From: Fasciolopsis buskii
Lineage: Eukaryota; Platyhelminthes; Trematoda; Plagiorchiida; Fasciolidae
Direction: 5' to 3'
Assembly (NCBI GenBank): GCA_008360955.1
Contig: LUCM01005974.1
Span: 1-64,000 of the forward strand
Length of the DNA stretch: 64,000 nucleotides
How positions within the stretch are numbered: position 1 is the first letter of the stretch; each line of letters begins with the position of its first letter. Position numbers and translations under genes: made by a program. The notes under the pieces were generated by a model. It saw nothing but the letters and a program-made list of their open reading frames with translations. It was not told the origin of the DNA and did no database searches. This document shows, piece by piece, positions 49,801 through 63,214 of the stretch.

Positions 49801-52800
49801 ATAGCTCCAACCCCAGAATATGCGACTGACTGTAACAGAGAGATCCCAGCCAAAAGAAAAGACGTCAAAGCTTACTCACAAATCATCTCCAGGCAAATTA
49901 ACCAGGCAGTCTCTATGTTTTTTGGCACTGATCTTTCACAGAAGGTTGACTATTTTCACTTATATCTGTTCTGGTGCTTGATTTTGTTTTCGTGATGTCT
50001 GTTTGGTTGCGTAGTTTATGAGACATGGTTCCAACACATTTCTGCACTTTTCTCGGTAGTTCCGATAAGTTTCGCTTTCGACCACCGCACTGCATCACTG
50101 TTGTGATTAGCATCTGCTTGCATTGTCTTATAGGTGCTATTTCAGTACGATGATTCGTACAACACATTTATCACATTTGGTCATTGTCCAGAGCCATCCT
50201 TTTCAGCCACTCAGGGAAACTGCGTCAACTATGTCTTCATTATATCAAAGAATAGAGGTACGCGGCAGCACGTGAAAACCCTCAGATGCTTCACTATTCT
50301 GTTCTTGTCTCTCCTATGCTTCTCCCATAACTTTGCGCTATCACCCGCTTCCAATCTCGTTTATTTAGGCATGATGGTCATATTACCCACTGCCAAGGCT
50401 GCTGGAACTGAGAATTCCCAAATGATTTTAGCGAGTTCCCTCACATTTACGATTTTTCTGCTGCACCTGGTTTAAATCCAAATTCATCCCACGATTTGAA
50501 TTTTTATTCACTCATTACAACTTTGATTACCCATTTGATTTCCTTTAAATTAACTTCAATGAGCCAGCTATTACTGCTTGGGCTGCCTAATCCGCTTCTA
50601 AAGCGCAAATGTTGCGATCACTTTAAACCAAAAGTCCGTGGGTCATCAACTGGCGTCATAACTTGCTCAGCCTTGGAGATAACTAAAATGAATTCATTTT
50701 ACATATGGAAGTTTGTTTTATAAATAGAATTCCTAAACAGTCCATAAGTTCTTCCGAAGGGTTGCACGCCTCATGGAAGTCCACAGGGATAAACTCTCAA
50801 TTATTAAGTATTGGTAACCAAAAAGCCCTTAACAGTCTCATTAACTTAAAAAGCTTCGAAAAAAATATTTACACAGAAGATTTCGTCAACGTGTTCTTGC
50901 CCGCCTGTTGAAGAAAGATTTCAAAATCCCACGCCGGTATCTGTCACATACTGATCATCTGGCTTTCGGAACCACGAGTGACACATATCAAAGCATATTA
51001 CTTGCTTACGTCCACATGCGATGTACGTAAACATAAAACAACATCACTTCCCGTTAATTTTCTGCACGATGATAGATCGAAGCGACATTTCCACACTTCC
51101 ACACGTCACATCTTCCGTTCTGCTCAGTCACCGGACCAAATAAAAACGAACTCACCTTTTTGCTGTTGTCCATTTCCAGAATAGAGCTCCAGTCAGCTTA
51201 GTTCTTCTCGCTTTGTACCGGACTTATTAGTGCACTATTTTCCTCGATTAAATCGAGGGCAACGTTAAATGCGGAAGCTATCTCAATGCAAAATCCCAAA
51301 AACATTTGCGGCAAACGACCGAGAAGTGTAAAATACTACAATCGCTGGTATTTTCAGCAATTTTTAATTCGCTTTGATTTCCTGCATGGAGATAAAACGG
51401 TATGACAGCTTGCAGAGCAAAAGCACGGGAATAAATCAAATCTCTGATGGCGATTCCGTTGAAGGAATTTAGCATCTTTGCTTAAAGGCAAGAATATGGT
51501 GAATTGAATAATCGACAACACGGATTTGACATGGGGTCAGACGAAGGGTTATCAAAATGAGTAAGAATTGAACGATGCGAGATCGTGGTCAAGAGAAGAA
51601 CACGTACAGTAACAGGTTCCACTGTACTCGTGTATCGGTCTTTGGATACGGTCAGAGAGAAACAACATATGCAAAACATCCAAAAACGGTTATGGACCCA
51701 ATGGTAAATATCTGTTACGCCGAAGCGCTAGATTTACTTCAAATCAAGCCATAGTGAGGAAAAGCTACAGACAGCTCTGCTAGCATTATTTTGAGGCTCT
51801 TGGTCGACTGTCCGCAATGATAAACACTGGAATTGCACATTTAGTGTTATTTGCTTGAGTTTCTGGACTACCCATGCAAACCATAATTCGCTTCGTGAAA
51901 AATAAATGGCTATACATTTAGGGACATTTAAACTGAATAGTGTTTATATAAATCGTTAAAAGTGTTCAATAATGAATCGCACTCGAGTGTACCAGCAATA
52001 AGTTCCTGTGCCTGCTTAGCCAAGTGACTCGATCTGATTAGAGACAAACAAATATCGCCCTAATGAGTTCCAAATTCTTACGCAACTTTTGGAATAGTGG
52101 TAAAGTTATTCTGATTCCAACTAAACTGGGTCATTGGGAACTCGTAATCACAAATTTGAAGTGTGAATTATTTTATACAGACGTATTCATTCATTTACGC
52201 TGTAGGTATTTTGAGCAAACACAAGCTTGCAACATATCATGAAACAGGTTTGTCTCAATTATATACGAGTAGTCAGAATATACAGATTAAGGATGATTTC
52301 TATTTTGAAACCATTGCAGTTTATACACACCAAATTGGCTGGTGCTACGATTTAACAGGATCCTCGTTGAAACAGGCGCTAGCCGGGTAGCATTTATCCA
52401 TATCTCAGGGAGGTTTTGTTTAAGTACTATTGCAATATTTATCCGCAATATGATGCTGCAATATCTGCTTGCAATAAATTTGTTTTACGCGCTATTTGTC
52501 AATCTAACACCAAACAATTTTTTTTAATTCATTTGATTTTGTTGAGATGGTTCTGGAAAAATTATTTGAAGGACAAATAACTGGTAGCCGATATGGTGAT
52601 CTTAGCTTTATACTAGTATCCCCTAACAGTTTGATCTGGATGTTTCGTTGGATAGAGCTCTTTCAGTCGTCAGATATTTACTTAAATGGGTACTGGACTT
52701 GATTTCCAGTTCTAAACATTTCCAATTTTTTAAAGAAAATTCATTCACCTATATTTTAGCCACATCATCTTTAAATACACTTTTGTTATGCATCCGTTTA

Positions 52801-54119
52801 TGAACTACCATTCATTTATTAGGTGACAACAGATGCATTCTAGCTTAATGGGACACTTCGTGGACAAACAAAATCGTCGGAGATCCACTCACATGATTTT
52901 GTCTGTTGCTTTGTTACCGTTCTTGACACCTCTTTAATGATCCTTCAGACTTACTGATGTTATTTTATTGTGTATTATATAAAATGCTAAACATTATATT
53001 CCTTTGATGCCACAGCATCTAAGTGCTGGTATTCATGAGATCGAATGTTCGGTAATGCAACACCTGGCTCCAGTTGGAATAGCAGTTATTAGGATCATAA
53101 CATAAAAGTGCATGTTTTATTCCTCGGAATAAGACGCACAGCACTATTTTCTACATCTTCAAGAAATCGATTTTGAAATATTTTTCCTTCTGTAAAACAA
53201 GGAAAATAGCACTCATGCTTCGCCAACACTGCGTAAATAACGGATGCAAGAAATTTCGTTCAAGTTTTAGGTCGAGGCTTGGCAATTATTAAACATCACC
53301 TGAAAAACCTGCCAACAAACAAGACAAGATTTCCTACTTAAAGCAAATTTATTAAATACGAGGGTAGCATTGGCACGAAGGAATTCAGCTGACCACAATA
53401 GCGAAGTGTGTTTGGTCAGAACTATTCCTTTGAACAAGATGACAAAATTAAAAGCATAGAATTTATAGCTATCGTTTGTACCCAGGTAAAATGACGCGTA
53501 AATCTCTTGCTGAAAGAGGACATCAAAGCATGCCACGCACAACCGCTAGTGAAAGCTCAAGTCAGAAGATGGTGCTATTGAAAGTTTTTAAGTCTAAACA
53601 TCTTTGCAAGGAGTGATTTGAACACCAGTAGTTGGATCCTGATTTTTGTGGGTCAAAATTACAATTATAAATAATCTCGACTAAAGAGTATGGCATCACT
53701 GCGCAGTACCCATACGTGATGTCATTTTCCAGGTTTAACCGCTCTTCTGTTTGTTTCTAAGCGCCATTTACATACTCGTAACAGGATCCATACTTGTTTT
53801 GATCCGTACTGTTCAATAATCTCTCAAATAGCATCTTTCGTTGACACATGGCTAGAAGTGTTAAGCCAGTCCCTTTTTGTCAGATCTTCTTGCATGCCCG
53901 CCTCCAGAAGTGTGCACTAGGAAAAGTAATCGTATAACAGCTGCGCTGTGCAGGTGCATTGGTGATCGATGGAACTGTGCAATGCAGAAGCCACTTGAAA
54001 ATAAGAAGAGGTTGCTTCCTTCTTATCAAACAGTTCATTTGTCATACATCTAGTATGGCCCGCATGACCTCTGTTCCGGTACGTGCATTTCTACAGAATC
54101 GGCCTGTCGGTGAGTACAG
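46867..54119. other. No gene recognised
   Basis: About 7 kb of short unrecognised frames. A 54-residue + frame starting at 48003 begins with a hydrophobic stretch resembling a signal peptide (KLCIGLACLLL), without any other support. At 47590-47720 (minus) a LIDTS motif may be a retropepsin trace belonging to the gypsy remnant. Confidence 0.4.
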
Positions 54120-54228
54120 ACTGCCAACACGACAGTAACTTCTGCAAGGTAGCAACCAAACCCATGAAAAACCGATCTGGTTCACTGTGCCATTAACGGT
54201 TGACAATAAAAGTGTGCTAGAAGCAGTC
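54120..54228 (+). pseudogene. LINE remnant, part left of the LTR-like insert
   Basis: The frame reads VPLTVDNKSVLEAV just before 54229. This matches the LINE block 'lTldge.LevVdkFtYLGS', which is broken exactly where the LTR-like repeat starts. It resumes at 54515. Confidence 0.6.
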
Positions 54229-54514
54229 TGTGGGGGAGTATGGATTTGTTTCTCCTGAGCGCTTTTTTAACCGAACATTGACCGCCCAGCGCGGTCGCCA
54301 TTTGCGCGTTGCTCACGCATGCCCCGTCAGCTCGCTCCTGTCAAATTTACTCAAATATACTCCGATCGCTTCGGACTGCCTTGTACCGGTCGAGTGTCTG
54401 GGTTGTCAATATTACAATCGTACAGAGTCGAGTAAGGGTAATGCGAGAGTGATCACAACGGCTAGGGGCAAGCAAACGTAAAAGGAGATCCGCGTTAAGC
54501 CAGTCGGTCTTACA
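54229..54514. mobile_element. LTR-like repeat (solo), copy 1, inserted in a LINE
   Basis: This 286-base repeat begins TGTGGGGGAGTATGG and ends CGGTCTTACA (TG...CA ends as in LTRs). It is shared with about 62930-63214. The common core contains CGCCCAGCGCGGTCGCCATT, CTCAAATATACTCCGATCGC and GTACAGAGTCGAGTAAGGGT. LINE coding blocks lie on both sides, so this is an insertion. The five bases on each side (CAGTC / AGCTG) do not form a clear target duplication. Solo LTRs arise by recombination between paired LTRs. A + frame of about 70 codons is open through both copies. Confidence 0.6.
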
Positions 54515-55110
54515 AGCTGTGGAAGTTACAGCTCATCAGGTGGTCGAATTTCGGATGCAGTGTTTTCGAATGTGCAGGAGACTCGATTGGTATTTACGAG
54601 TTTGAGACATCTATCTTGTCGTTCTGACATCCCATTATCGGCTAAGCCTAACAGCAGTGAAGTCTGTTCTGTGATAAGACTCCCAATCATGGCCATTGAC
54701 AGCAGATGTACGAAGACCATCGGTGATTGAACAGTATATTCTTCGTGACATTCGTAGAATATGGCGACGGAATTTTTGTCAGTAACTCCGAAGTCAGACA
54801 TAAGATATCAAGCCCTAAGATTCAATCTTAGGAGGAGACACTGAACAGCAGTAGAGTTAGGTGACTGGAAAATGTTTTGCTCATCCTTAGTGAACGCCTG
54901 GCTTACTGCACGCTATTGTCTTCTTGGTCGGAAGAGAGGTCAAGATGACAGTGAAAATTTACCGAGAGCTAAACAATGGACTGGCTCATATATGTTCAGT
55001 TGAATGGTAGAGTTGGGGTCCATGGGTTCCTCTAAGTGGCGGTGTGAGACAGTAGGAGATATGGCTCAATGTCACAGTCAGAGGCCCCCTTGTATTAGAA
55101 ATATTTCCGA
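54515..55110 (+). pseudogene. LINE remnant, part right of the LTR-like insert
   Basis: Immediately after the insert the frame reads CGSYSSSGGRISDAVFSNVQ, then TSLRHLSCRSDIPLS. This is the block 'YLGS.issgG.isdEv..Ri.kaR..f..LrHLwrr.dI.Ls'. Further on, in shifted frames, NNGLAHI, SWGPW and GDMAQCHSQRPPC match 'GLAhvg..r..GWGPrd ... DMAqnRsQWRsCC' at the C-terminal end. It is decayed and of the same broad family as the remnants at 1-858 and 13046-15260. Confidence 0.75.
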
Positions 55111-58100
55111 AATATTACCTTGAAAATGATCTTTTAATGGTTTTTGATCTGTCTTTCCACTTTTGACCAGATAGTGGTGCAATGAAGACATGAAAATTGC
55201 TGGAGCAAGGTTAGTTATAAAAAGTATACTGAGTTGATTGACACAAATTTGAATGAATGAGAAAGTTTGCCGCCCATATCCCTGGTTACTGGGAGGCGCT
55301 TTATTGCTTGCATGGCGGAATTTCCAATCTGATGAATATTTCAGTTGTATTGTATTAAAGGGTTGAGATTTATTTCTGGACTCATTTACTAGTTTAGAGA
55401 AGGCCATTTTGCCTGCAGGCTTTGCGAGTGAATCTGAATTGGTTTGACGTACTACCCAGAACAGTTAAACCGTAATTACCGGTAATTTAAGCAATATGGT
55501 GCTATATTTGGTATTTGGAATACCAGGGAATCCAAGGAAAAGTAAGAGACACTATGAAGTCAATGGAGTAGGAAGCAGCACGCTTTCGAAAGTGTGCGTA
55601 AAATTTGGGGTATTGGAGTTTAAAATTGTTGCTTAAGACATGGGATCCAGTGTCCAAGGTTCTTTCTCGCGCAGACCACTCTTGTAAGCATCAGTTTACG
55701 ATGGGACCACTGAGTTCCGGTAAGTGGCTACAAACTGCGTAGGACAAAGAAACACAAGACCGGGACTATTCCATACCCTATAACATGATTATGACCCGCT
55801 CATGGATCACGAATGTTAGGGAAAATGGCAACAAATGTATATAGGTCTATCATTCAACGATCGGTACTCCGTAAGGTAATGCCTAAAATCGCTTGGAGAC
55901 CAGAACTGGACGAAACAAGTGTGCCGGAGTCAAATTCAGAACTTTCGCTGACCCAACTGGGAGCTCGTTTGGTTATCAAACTTTACAAAGAACTGTTCCA
56001 TTGATCAAGTAATTGTTTCAGTTTTCGAATTGCGAATTCGACTAATTCTTTCCAGTAACGTCTACGTCCATCTCTGCTAGCTAGTTATCAGTTTCACCAG
56101 TCAGATTTCCAGAAAAAATACTAGTGACTGGGTGAATGAACGGAAAATGCTTTCTGAAAATGCAAAACATGGACCTTTTAATGAAATCTCTTTCACCGTT
56201 GTTTTGTAGCTTTCTTTTTGGTATCCATTTAGTCATCTGCCCTTACAATCTATGAGAGGAGAAATGAAAGCTTGATAATATACACTGTTGCTGTGACGAC
56301 CCAAGGAGAACATGTGACAGCAAAACGCCCTAAAATATTCAGTCGTGAACAGTCTTTAAAGCTGACTGCTTTTATCCAAATTGCTCGCACCTGTCACAAA
56401 ATAGCAGGGGCTGGCAAAAAAATTTGTTTTCTCAGTATTCCCAAACATTAGGAAAAAATAAATTACTTATTTGGCCTGATGTTGCTTCACTGAAATGCTG
56501 CTTCATGGACTCATTACAGTTGAGCATTTGACTTAACATAACGAGCAGAATAGCCTACACGTCAGAAAAGTCACACTACGGGGATATGTTCGCACTATTC
56601 CTGGGGTAATAGTTTTGCATATCTTAATCAGGTTAAATTTTGAACGCCCCCTGGTCAGGTGACCTGCCGGAGACCGACTGAAACTTGCAGGCAGCCACCC
56701 AGGTCAACTATGGTTTTTTTCATTCTTTCCACCATTATTTGTTTATTCGCAACTTTAGTATGGTGTAAGTGTTAGCAGTAATAGTGTCTATGTATACAAG
56801 GCACTGCTGGTTACCAGTAACGAGATCATACTGAAGTGAGCAAACACTTTGTCGTATTTCTTAAACCCGAGAGTTCCGCATCTTGAACGAGATAATGGAC
56901 CGGTTAAATAAATCAGCTTCTTTTAAGTAAGTCTTCTAGATCTCAAATCATCACCCACTATCAAATGACGGCTCAAATTCAGTCCTTCCATTTGTCGTGG
57001 TTACTCAAGAACAATTTTTGGGAGGCCCCAAGTGAAGAAAGTGACATTGTCTAGGATGAAATTATACGGTAAACCGTGGTCCGACTACAATCAGTGGACC
57101 GCTCATATAATCGAAGATGCTCAAGGTTCAGGCGAATGGTAGCTGATAGGCGAAAACACCCTTCGTCCACCGTGTAAAGGATAAAATTGCTGCTCGTTCT
57201 AGCTTACTCCATGGGAGAAAAAAACACCGGATGTATCTACCAGCTTGTATGGTAAAGTTGTGTTCAATACCACAGTGTAAATAGAAACGAATGTGTAGAA
57301 GGCAATTCGAAATCCGAGTTTGCGTCATCTGATTGCAATTCTTGACTGTGGATGCCACGTCATGTTGAAAGTAATTTCACTTCATGCGCCGATTTAAATT
57401 TATCGCAGTTACTGGTAAAATAAATAAAAGCAGTTTACTGTAAGTGAAAATAATAGGCCCGGAATTTTAGTCAGTTTTACTTTTTCCGTTTATATTTATT
57501 ATTAATTTGGCACCGAAATTGGCAGTGCCGTCTGTTGTTCGATAAGCAACTATGCAAATGCATACACCCACGAAATCAATGCAAAGCTTGTTGGAGGCCT
57601 TGCTGCCAGATTCACTCCAAGTTGCCTACGCATCTAAAAACGGTACCTGGTACGACATGACAGACCATTAAGAGAATGACAAAAGGCCGAAAATATTTAA
57701 AGTTCTATCAGGAAAAGCGCAAATAGCTCGTCCTTGACTCCAGCGGTTTTAAACCTGGGGAAGAAATAAACAGTCAGCTTCACATAGACGGAACATCTAT
57801 GTTTGTCTCCTTTGTTCAGGGACAGCTCTGTTGAGAAATGGGCGAGCCACCTAAGACTAGACTATATTTAAATGAGATAATCATTGAAATAAGAAGGCTA
57901 CTTAGGCAATAAATATACGTCCGTGTGCCCGTGTACCACTGGAGGGTGCGCTATCTAAGGCTACAACTAAGCAGATACAGTTTCGGCCGATGTACCATCT
58001 GCCGAAGCTGTCTCGGGACATGTAGTTTTCCTTGGTAATGCAGCAAGGAAAATAACTGAGGGCTACCTCCGTTCGCGAAGACAGTAGGAACACCAGATAA

Positions 58101-61100
58101 GTGGCCCCGCTTCTGAAGTGTTACAACTCAGTATGACTTAAAATTTTCCCTCAGACTACAAGCACGTGCTGTGTCTAAGACTGATAACGCGTTTATGTTT
58201 GTTGAACCAAGAAGAGGTATGTTTTTAATTCAGGCCAAGGTGCACAGAGGTGGGCACATCAAGATCGCTGGCAGCTACGGTTATATCAATTTCCAAAAAT
58301 ATACATCGAAACAGAACATCGGGAGTGCTGGAAAACTGCAGAATACAGCCACTTTTCCTCTTGCATTAGGCCTAATGTATCGAAAGACAAAATTCCACAG
58401 AAGATCGATGTTAATATTTCACATTTTCCAGTTGCTGCATCATTTCTGTACTATTGTGCTGTATTGTATAGACCTTTGCGTACACTAAATAATGTCGCAT
58501 TTCAGTCAAAAAACTGCGATGGCAAAAATTAAATCAGAGGGGAGGAGGAAATAATTAAAATAAAAATACACTCATCGCCTCGTACAAAAGTATAAATAGA
58601 TTCACCCACGAATAAACATAACACATTATGACAGGTTGCCCAGGAATTCGGCTGAAACCCGGTTACCGTTTGTCGAAATTCGTGGTAAATATGGGACAGT
58701 GGAGTTTCTATGGATATTGATTCTAGAGGGTATGGAAAGAAAATCGGGTCGCGTCGAAATATGAGAGCGACACTTTGAAAGATCTTTGTGCAGAGGATGT
58801 GTCGGATCAGAAAGAATTTTGTAAACAAACTTCTCACATGCTGCTAGTTGCTGACCACATAGATTAAGGGACAATTCAGTAACTGGCACGAAGAATACCC
58901 GGCTGATAAGTGATGGTCCCCGGGGAAGAATTTTAAAGTAATTTTTAAGACTTGAAAACTCTGCCGTGACAAGTGGTGACGTCGTTACTTAGATTATATC
59001 GAACAATAGTGAGATCATGATGAATCAGTTCATTAGGTTATTCAGTGACCAGTAAGCCACATCTAATGTGCGCTTTTGGTTACGAAGTTGAGAGAACATG
59101 GGAACTCATGGTTCATTGAATCAATTTTCTGCATTTCCATGTTAGTCATGTATGCAGGAAACTCATATATATTTACAAGGTGGGTCAAATTAAGCAAAAG
59201 TCCTGATAATGGAGCAAAACGATCATCTCGAGACTCTGGCCTCAGCGTAAACATACACAGACTCTGACTTTGTTTGCTTGCAGCACAAGGGTTCGACAAT
59301 CCACGGTTCAGTCAGAGGTGTGTCACCATGTGCAGGCTCGGCGATGTACAGTTGAGTCTGAGATGCCTGAGAGGTTTAAGTTTTGCTTGGATTTCAAACA
59401 TGATAACCCCAATTTTCACTTGGTCATGCATGTAATCCACGTCGAATCATGTTCATCACAGCCATTCACGGGTCCACGAATGGAGGCTCTCGGCAAAATC
59501 GGGATGCAAACGGACGAGGTCAGATGATTTGAGTGCATTCGAAGATCAGACCGTGGTGAAAACCTACAAGGAAATGAGATACAAACAGTTTTCATCTGCT
59601 CACTGCTTCTGAACTGATATATCTCCAGAACGCCCGTTGTTTCCACAAGCTGTCACTAACAAGGCTTTTCTACAACTATGCATACCTTTCATTGAGGGGC
59701 TACCTGAACTGAATGACATCATGCATCATACTACGGTTACCAGTGGCGATTCAACACTAACGTCAACAGCTGCCTTTTTTCAGGATAAAACATTTTTAAT
59801 ATAATAACCACCTTTTGGTGAGAAACATTCAGTTTTAGATGCTGTTTGTCAATAACAATAGTCAGTCCAAAGCACGTGTCCAGGTAAGTAGATCTTATTT
59901 CAATGACGTCATCACGTCATAACTTCTGAGGATATCACGAGTGCCTGGACCCAGCAAACAAAGTGATAAACGTGTTTCAGGTAATCGTGAAGAAAGCCGA
60001 ATAACATTTGCATTGGGCGGATATGTTTATAGTTGAAATGTGACAGATTGGAGCTGCTTGGGCTTGTATTCAAGAATTATCGTTGAAGGTTAAGCCTGAG
60101 CTATGCTGTCTCTAACAAAAGATGTAGGCACTAACGGAGGCCAAATACAACCGGTAGAGCATCTCCGCGGACAACTCAACCGATAACAAGAACTAAGACA
60201 AGTCTGGTAAAGACGAAACATATCACGAATAAATGGCAATAATGAGTTAGTTAACTGACAAAAATACCAGACCAAAGGCTGCACGATATATCAGAAGACA
60301 TGTACGGTGATTGTACGCTTGACCTACCGCAGGAACCAATGGTTGTCTCCTTTCTTAGCTATATAAATATGAAACTAGAACAAAGAATAATTGCAGTAGT
60401 AGGGGGAAAAAGTGAGCGCAACAGAGATAGATAAGCTGAGTTATTTGGTAGCATCTTTTTAGATGTAGTCTACTGTCAGGAATGCAATCAGGCTAAAACA
60501 AAACATACAAGAGAGGAAATCCGGCAATATTTGCAAGGAAACCGATAAACCTTGCAACAGGGGAACTAATCAGCTCAATTCAGTGTAAGCTTATAGTATC
60601 CGTCTAAAGATGCAAGAGTTCGTTTGGGCTTAACGTTGCTTTGTGTAGTGCTTTGAAGTATAACTGATTTAATGGGTGTACATACAAACACAAATGCATT
60701 TATATTTATTAATGTTCATGAAGATGCTATATCAGACCCCTTTGTATGGAATCATTTATGGCACACATTGTGAAATACCTATTTTGCTGTAAGACTGAAA
60801 AATAGAATTGCTGAATTATCATGATTATGCGTACGAAAGCCACTAGCGAGTGAATTGAATATGTTAATTAATATCACATCTGAACTATTGCAGACCTGGG
60901 AGAACTGTTTATACCAAATTAGCGGCTTAAAGCAACATCAATAGACCGACCGACGGGCATTGCACTTCGATGGATTTCATACACATCACAATTTGCAATA
61001 CGCAACAAAAAAGAGAAGTCCGCTTGATCCAAAGCACAAGAAGCCTATCAGCCAGCCTCTACAGTTAAACAACCAAACCCCATGTAACAGATCACAACTT

Positions 61101-62929
61101 GCTCATTACAATTGTGACGAAATTGTGGATAGTCGGATGCGGTCCAGTTTGGTGGTTGCTGATATTAGCTTAATGCGTTCGAATTATTATAAACTGCTTA
61201 AAACGCAAAACCAACTTTTTGCAGGTGTTCCATATACTTTTTGTCTTGGAAAGTGTACGGTGATGTATTTGTTTCAATCAACAACTGTGGGTATATAAGT
61301 GTTTACATCACTGGCGTCCCCCAGGTGCGCTATCCTGGTGGTCGTGACTACCTGCTCCGACGTAGCTGGTGTTTTGGTTGATGGTTCTGGTATTTTTACC
61401 GTTTTATTTGACTTTTTGACGCTAACTTTGAGCGTTTTGTGGGTGACTTTTGTGTTTTTCAAAGGAAAACTTTTACATCGTTTTATTCACGAAGATGAGG
61501 TCGGTGTTAGTTGACTTCGCAATCATCTTTTTGTTTTTCCGAAGAGTTCTTCATATTACCGGATAAAGTAGTGCTGCGTTCATAATCGTCGACAAACGCA
61601 AACACCCAAAATTTTGGCTCGAGGTGAGCTTTGCGTACGGTATTGTTCATTTTACTTCCTAGGTATCGGAATATTCGGTGTCCGGTGTTTATCCTGGTTC
61701 GGGCCTAAGGTCGCCAATGCGAGGTTTGTGAATAGATGCCTGAAACACAACCATGATTTTCATCTGTAATGTGATAAGCTATGTTGTAGTAGGAGAAAGT
61801 CGACCACACAGAAGAAGTGTGACGTCACCGTCTTGACGGAAAACTTCCACAATACCGGTGAGAATTGCAGTTATGCTCGTGATCGGTTCAATCTCCGTTT
61901 TACCATGTCCGATGTTCAGTGCCTTAAAAACCAGATTAGGTTGGATGATGATATGAATCCAATAGTAGGGGTTAGGAAATTTGTGCATGATAAAGGTGAG
62001 CTGAAGTTTTAAAGAAGGATGACATGGCGCGGTATGTTTTCTGCTCCCCGTACGGCTTTGCCGCTGATGAAACGTTACGATGGACTCAGTTCGGCTGATG
62101 CAACGCATCAGTTAAACCGTGGTGGGTATGGGGCGTGTCATCTTCCCTTGTGGATGAAAGGAGACTTGGTAGGTCATTCTTCTATGCCATTCTCCTCAAC
62201 GAGCAATTAGGCCAGTTGCGCGGTCGAGAAGCATATATACGGCAAAGTCGTGCAGTCGGTAATTCGTCTAAACCGAATTTGGAGAGTGATATGTGCCAGG
62301 CCTTGCAACGTGCCTGTCATCATGGGTGCAAACCCTGCATGCACATACACATTTCACATCAAGAAGTCCGTCGAGTGCAGCCACAAAATGGCTGCTGCCG
62401 TAATCACCAATTGAAAACTAGGAATGTTACTTATAAGAGGATATGCAGTTAATGGTAGCTACCTATATTTGAGAATAAGCAGTCAGAAGACTACAGCTGT
62501 CCGTGAATGTAACAGTCCCCATGAGAGGTTAGCGTTAGTTGGTGAAGCTATGCAAGAATTGGGCAACGCGCTCAGTATTCTAAGCGCAGCGCAGTTGGTG
62601 AAATCAATGGAATGGTAAGAAGAATTTTCAACATAATGGGTTCATTCCAGAAATTCGATTTACTATGCGTCAGTAAGAAAACTGGTAAAGTATTTAATGC
62701 ATTGAATAAAAAATACGCAAGAAAACTAGGGAAAGGCAAATGAAGGCAGAACGTCCATCACGGGGAAACCGAGCTGAAGAACCAATATGAGAGTGCGTCC
62801 AGTGCACCATACGCCCCGATTATGTCTTCAAAAAACAACCTGCAACTATACACCGGACAGCTGACGGTATGAAACAAAAGGATGTCGGCGATGTAATACA
62901 ACGGCTGAAATTTCGTAGATATCGGTTAT
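55111..62929. other. No gene recognised
   Basis: Open frames here (for example 58171-58488, 59270-59527, 60960-61298 and 62135-62452) show no domain I can recognise and no convincing exon structure. A TTTGGCACCGAAATTGGCAG stretch near 57508 followed by an ATG-led MQSLLEALLPDSLQ frame faintly resembles the primer-binding site and gag start of an LTR element, but without other support. Confidence 0.4.
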
Positions 62930-63214
62930 TGCCATTTATTCCTTCCTACCGATCCCTTGTTTAACAAAACGTTTATCGCCCAGCGCGGTCGTCACTTGTG
63001 CATTACTCACGCACGTCCCGCTCGCACACTCATGTCAAATATACTCAAATATACTCCGACCGCTTCCGATTGTCTTTTCGTTGTATCCGTCCAATGTCTG
63101 CGTGGTCAGTATAACAACCGTACAGAGCCGAGTAAGGGTGACGCACAAGTGGTCACAGCAGTTAAGGACAAACAAACGTAATACATAATCTGGGCGAAGA
63201 CAATCGGTCTTACA
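62930..63214. mobile_element. LTR-like repeat, copy 2
   Basis: It is homologous to 54229-54514 and ends at the same CGGTCTTACA. The core CGCCCAGCGCGGTCGTCACT, CTCAAATATACTCCGACCGC and GTACAGAGCCGAGTAAGGGT is clear. The left boundary is diffuse. It abuts the gypsy RT remnant that begins, on the minus strand, immediately after 63214. The same + frame is open as in copy 1, with an in-frame 6-base length difference. Confidence 0.65.

Noticed and set aside
57500..57670. Primer-binding-site-like sequence and gag-like start
   Set aside because: Resemblance is a few bases and a 39-codon frame; no LTR end could be placed before it.
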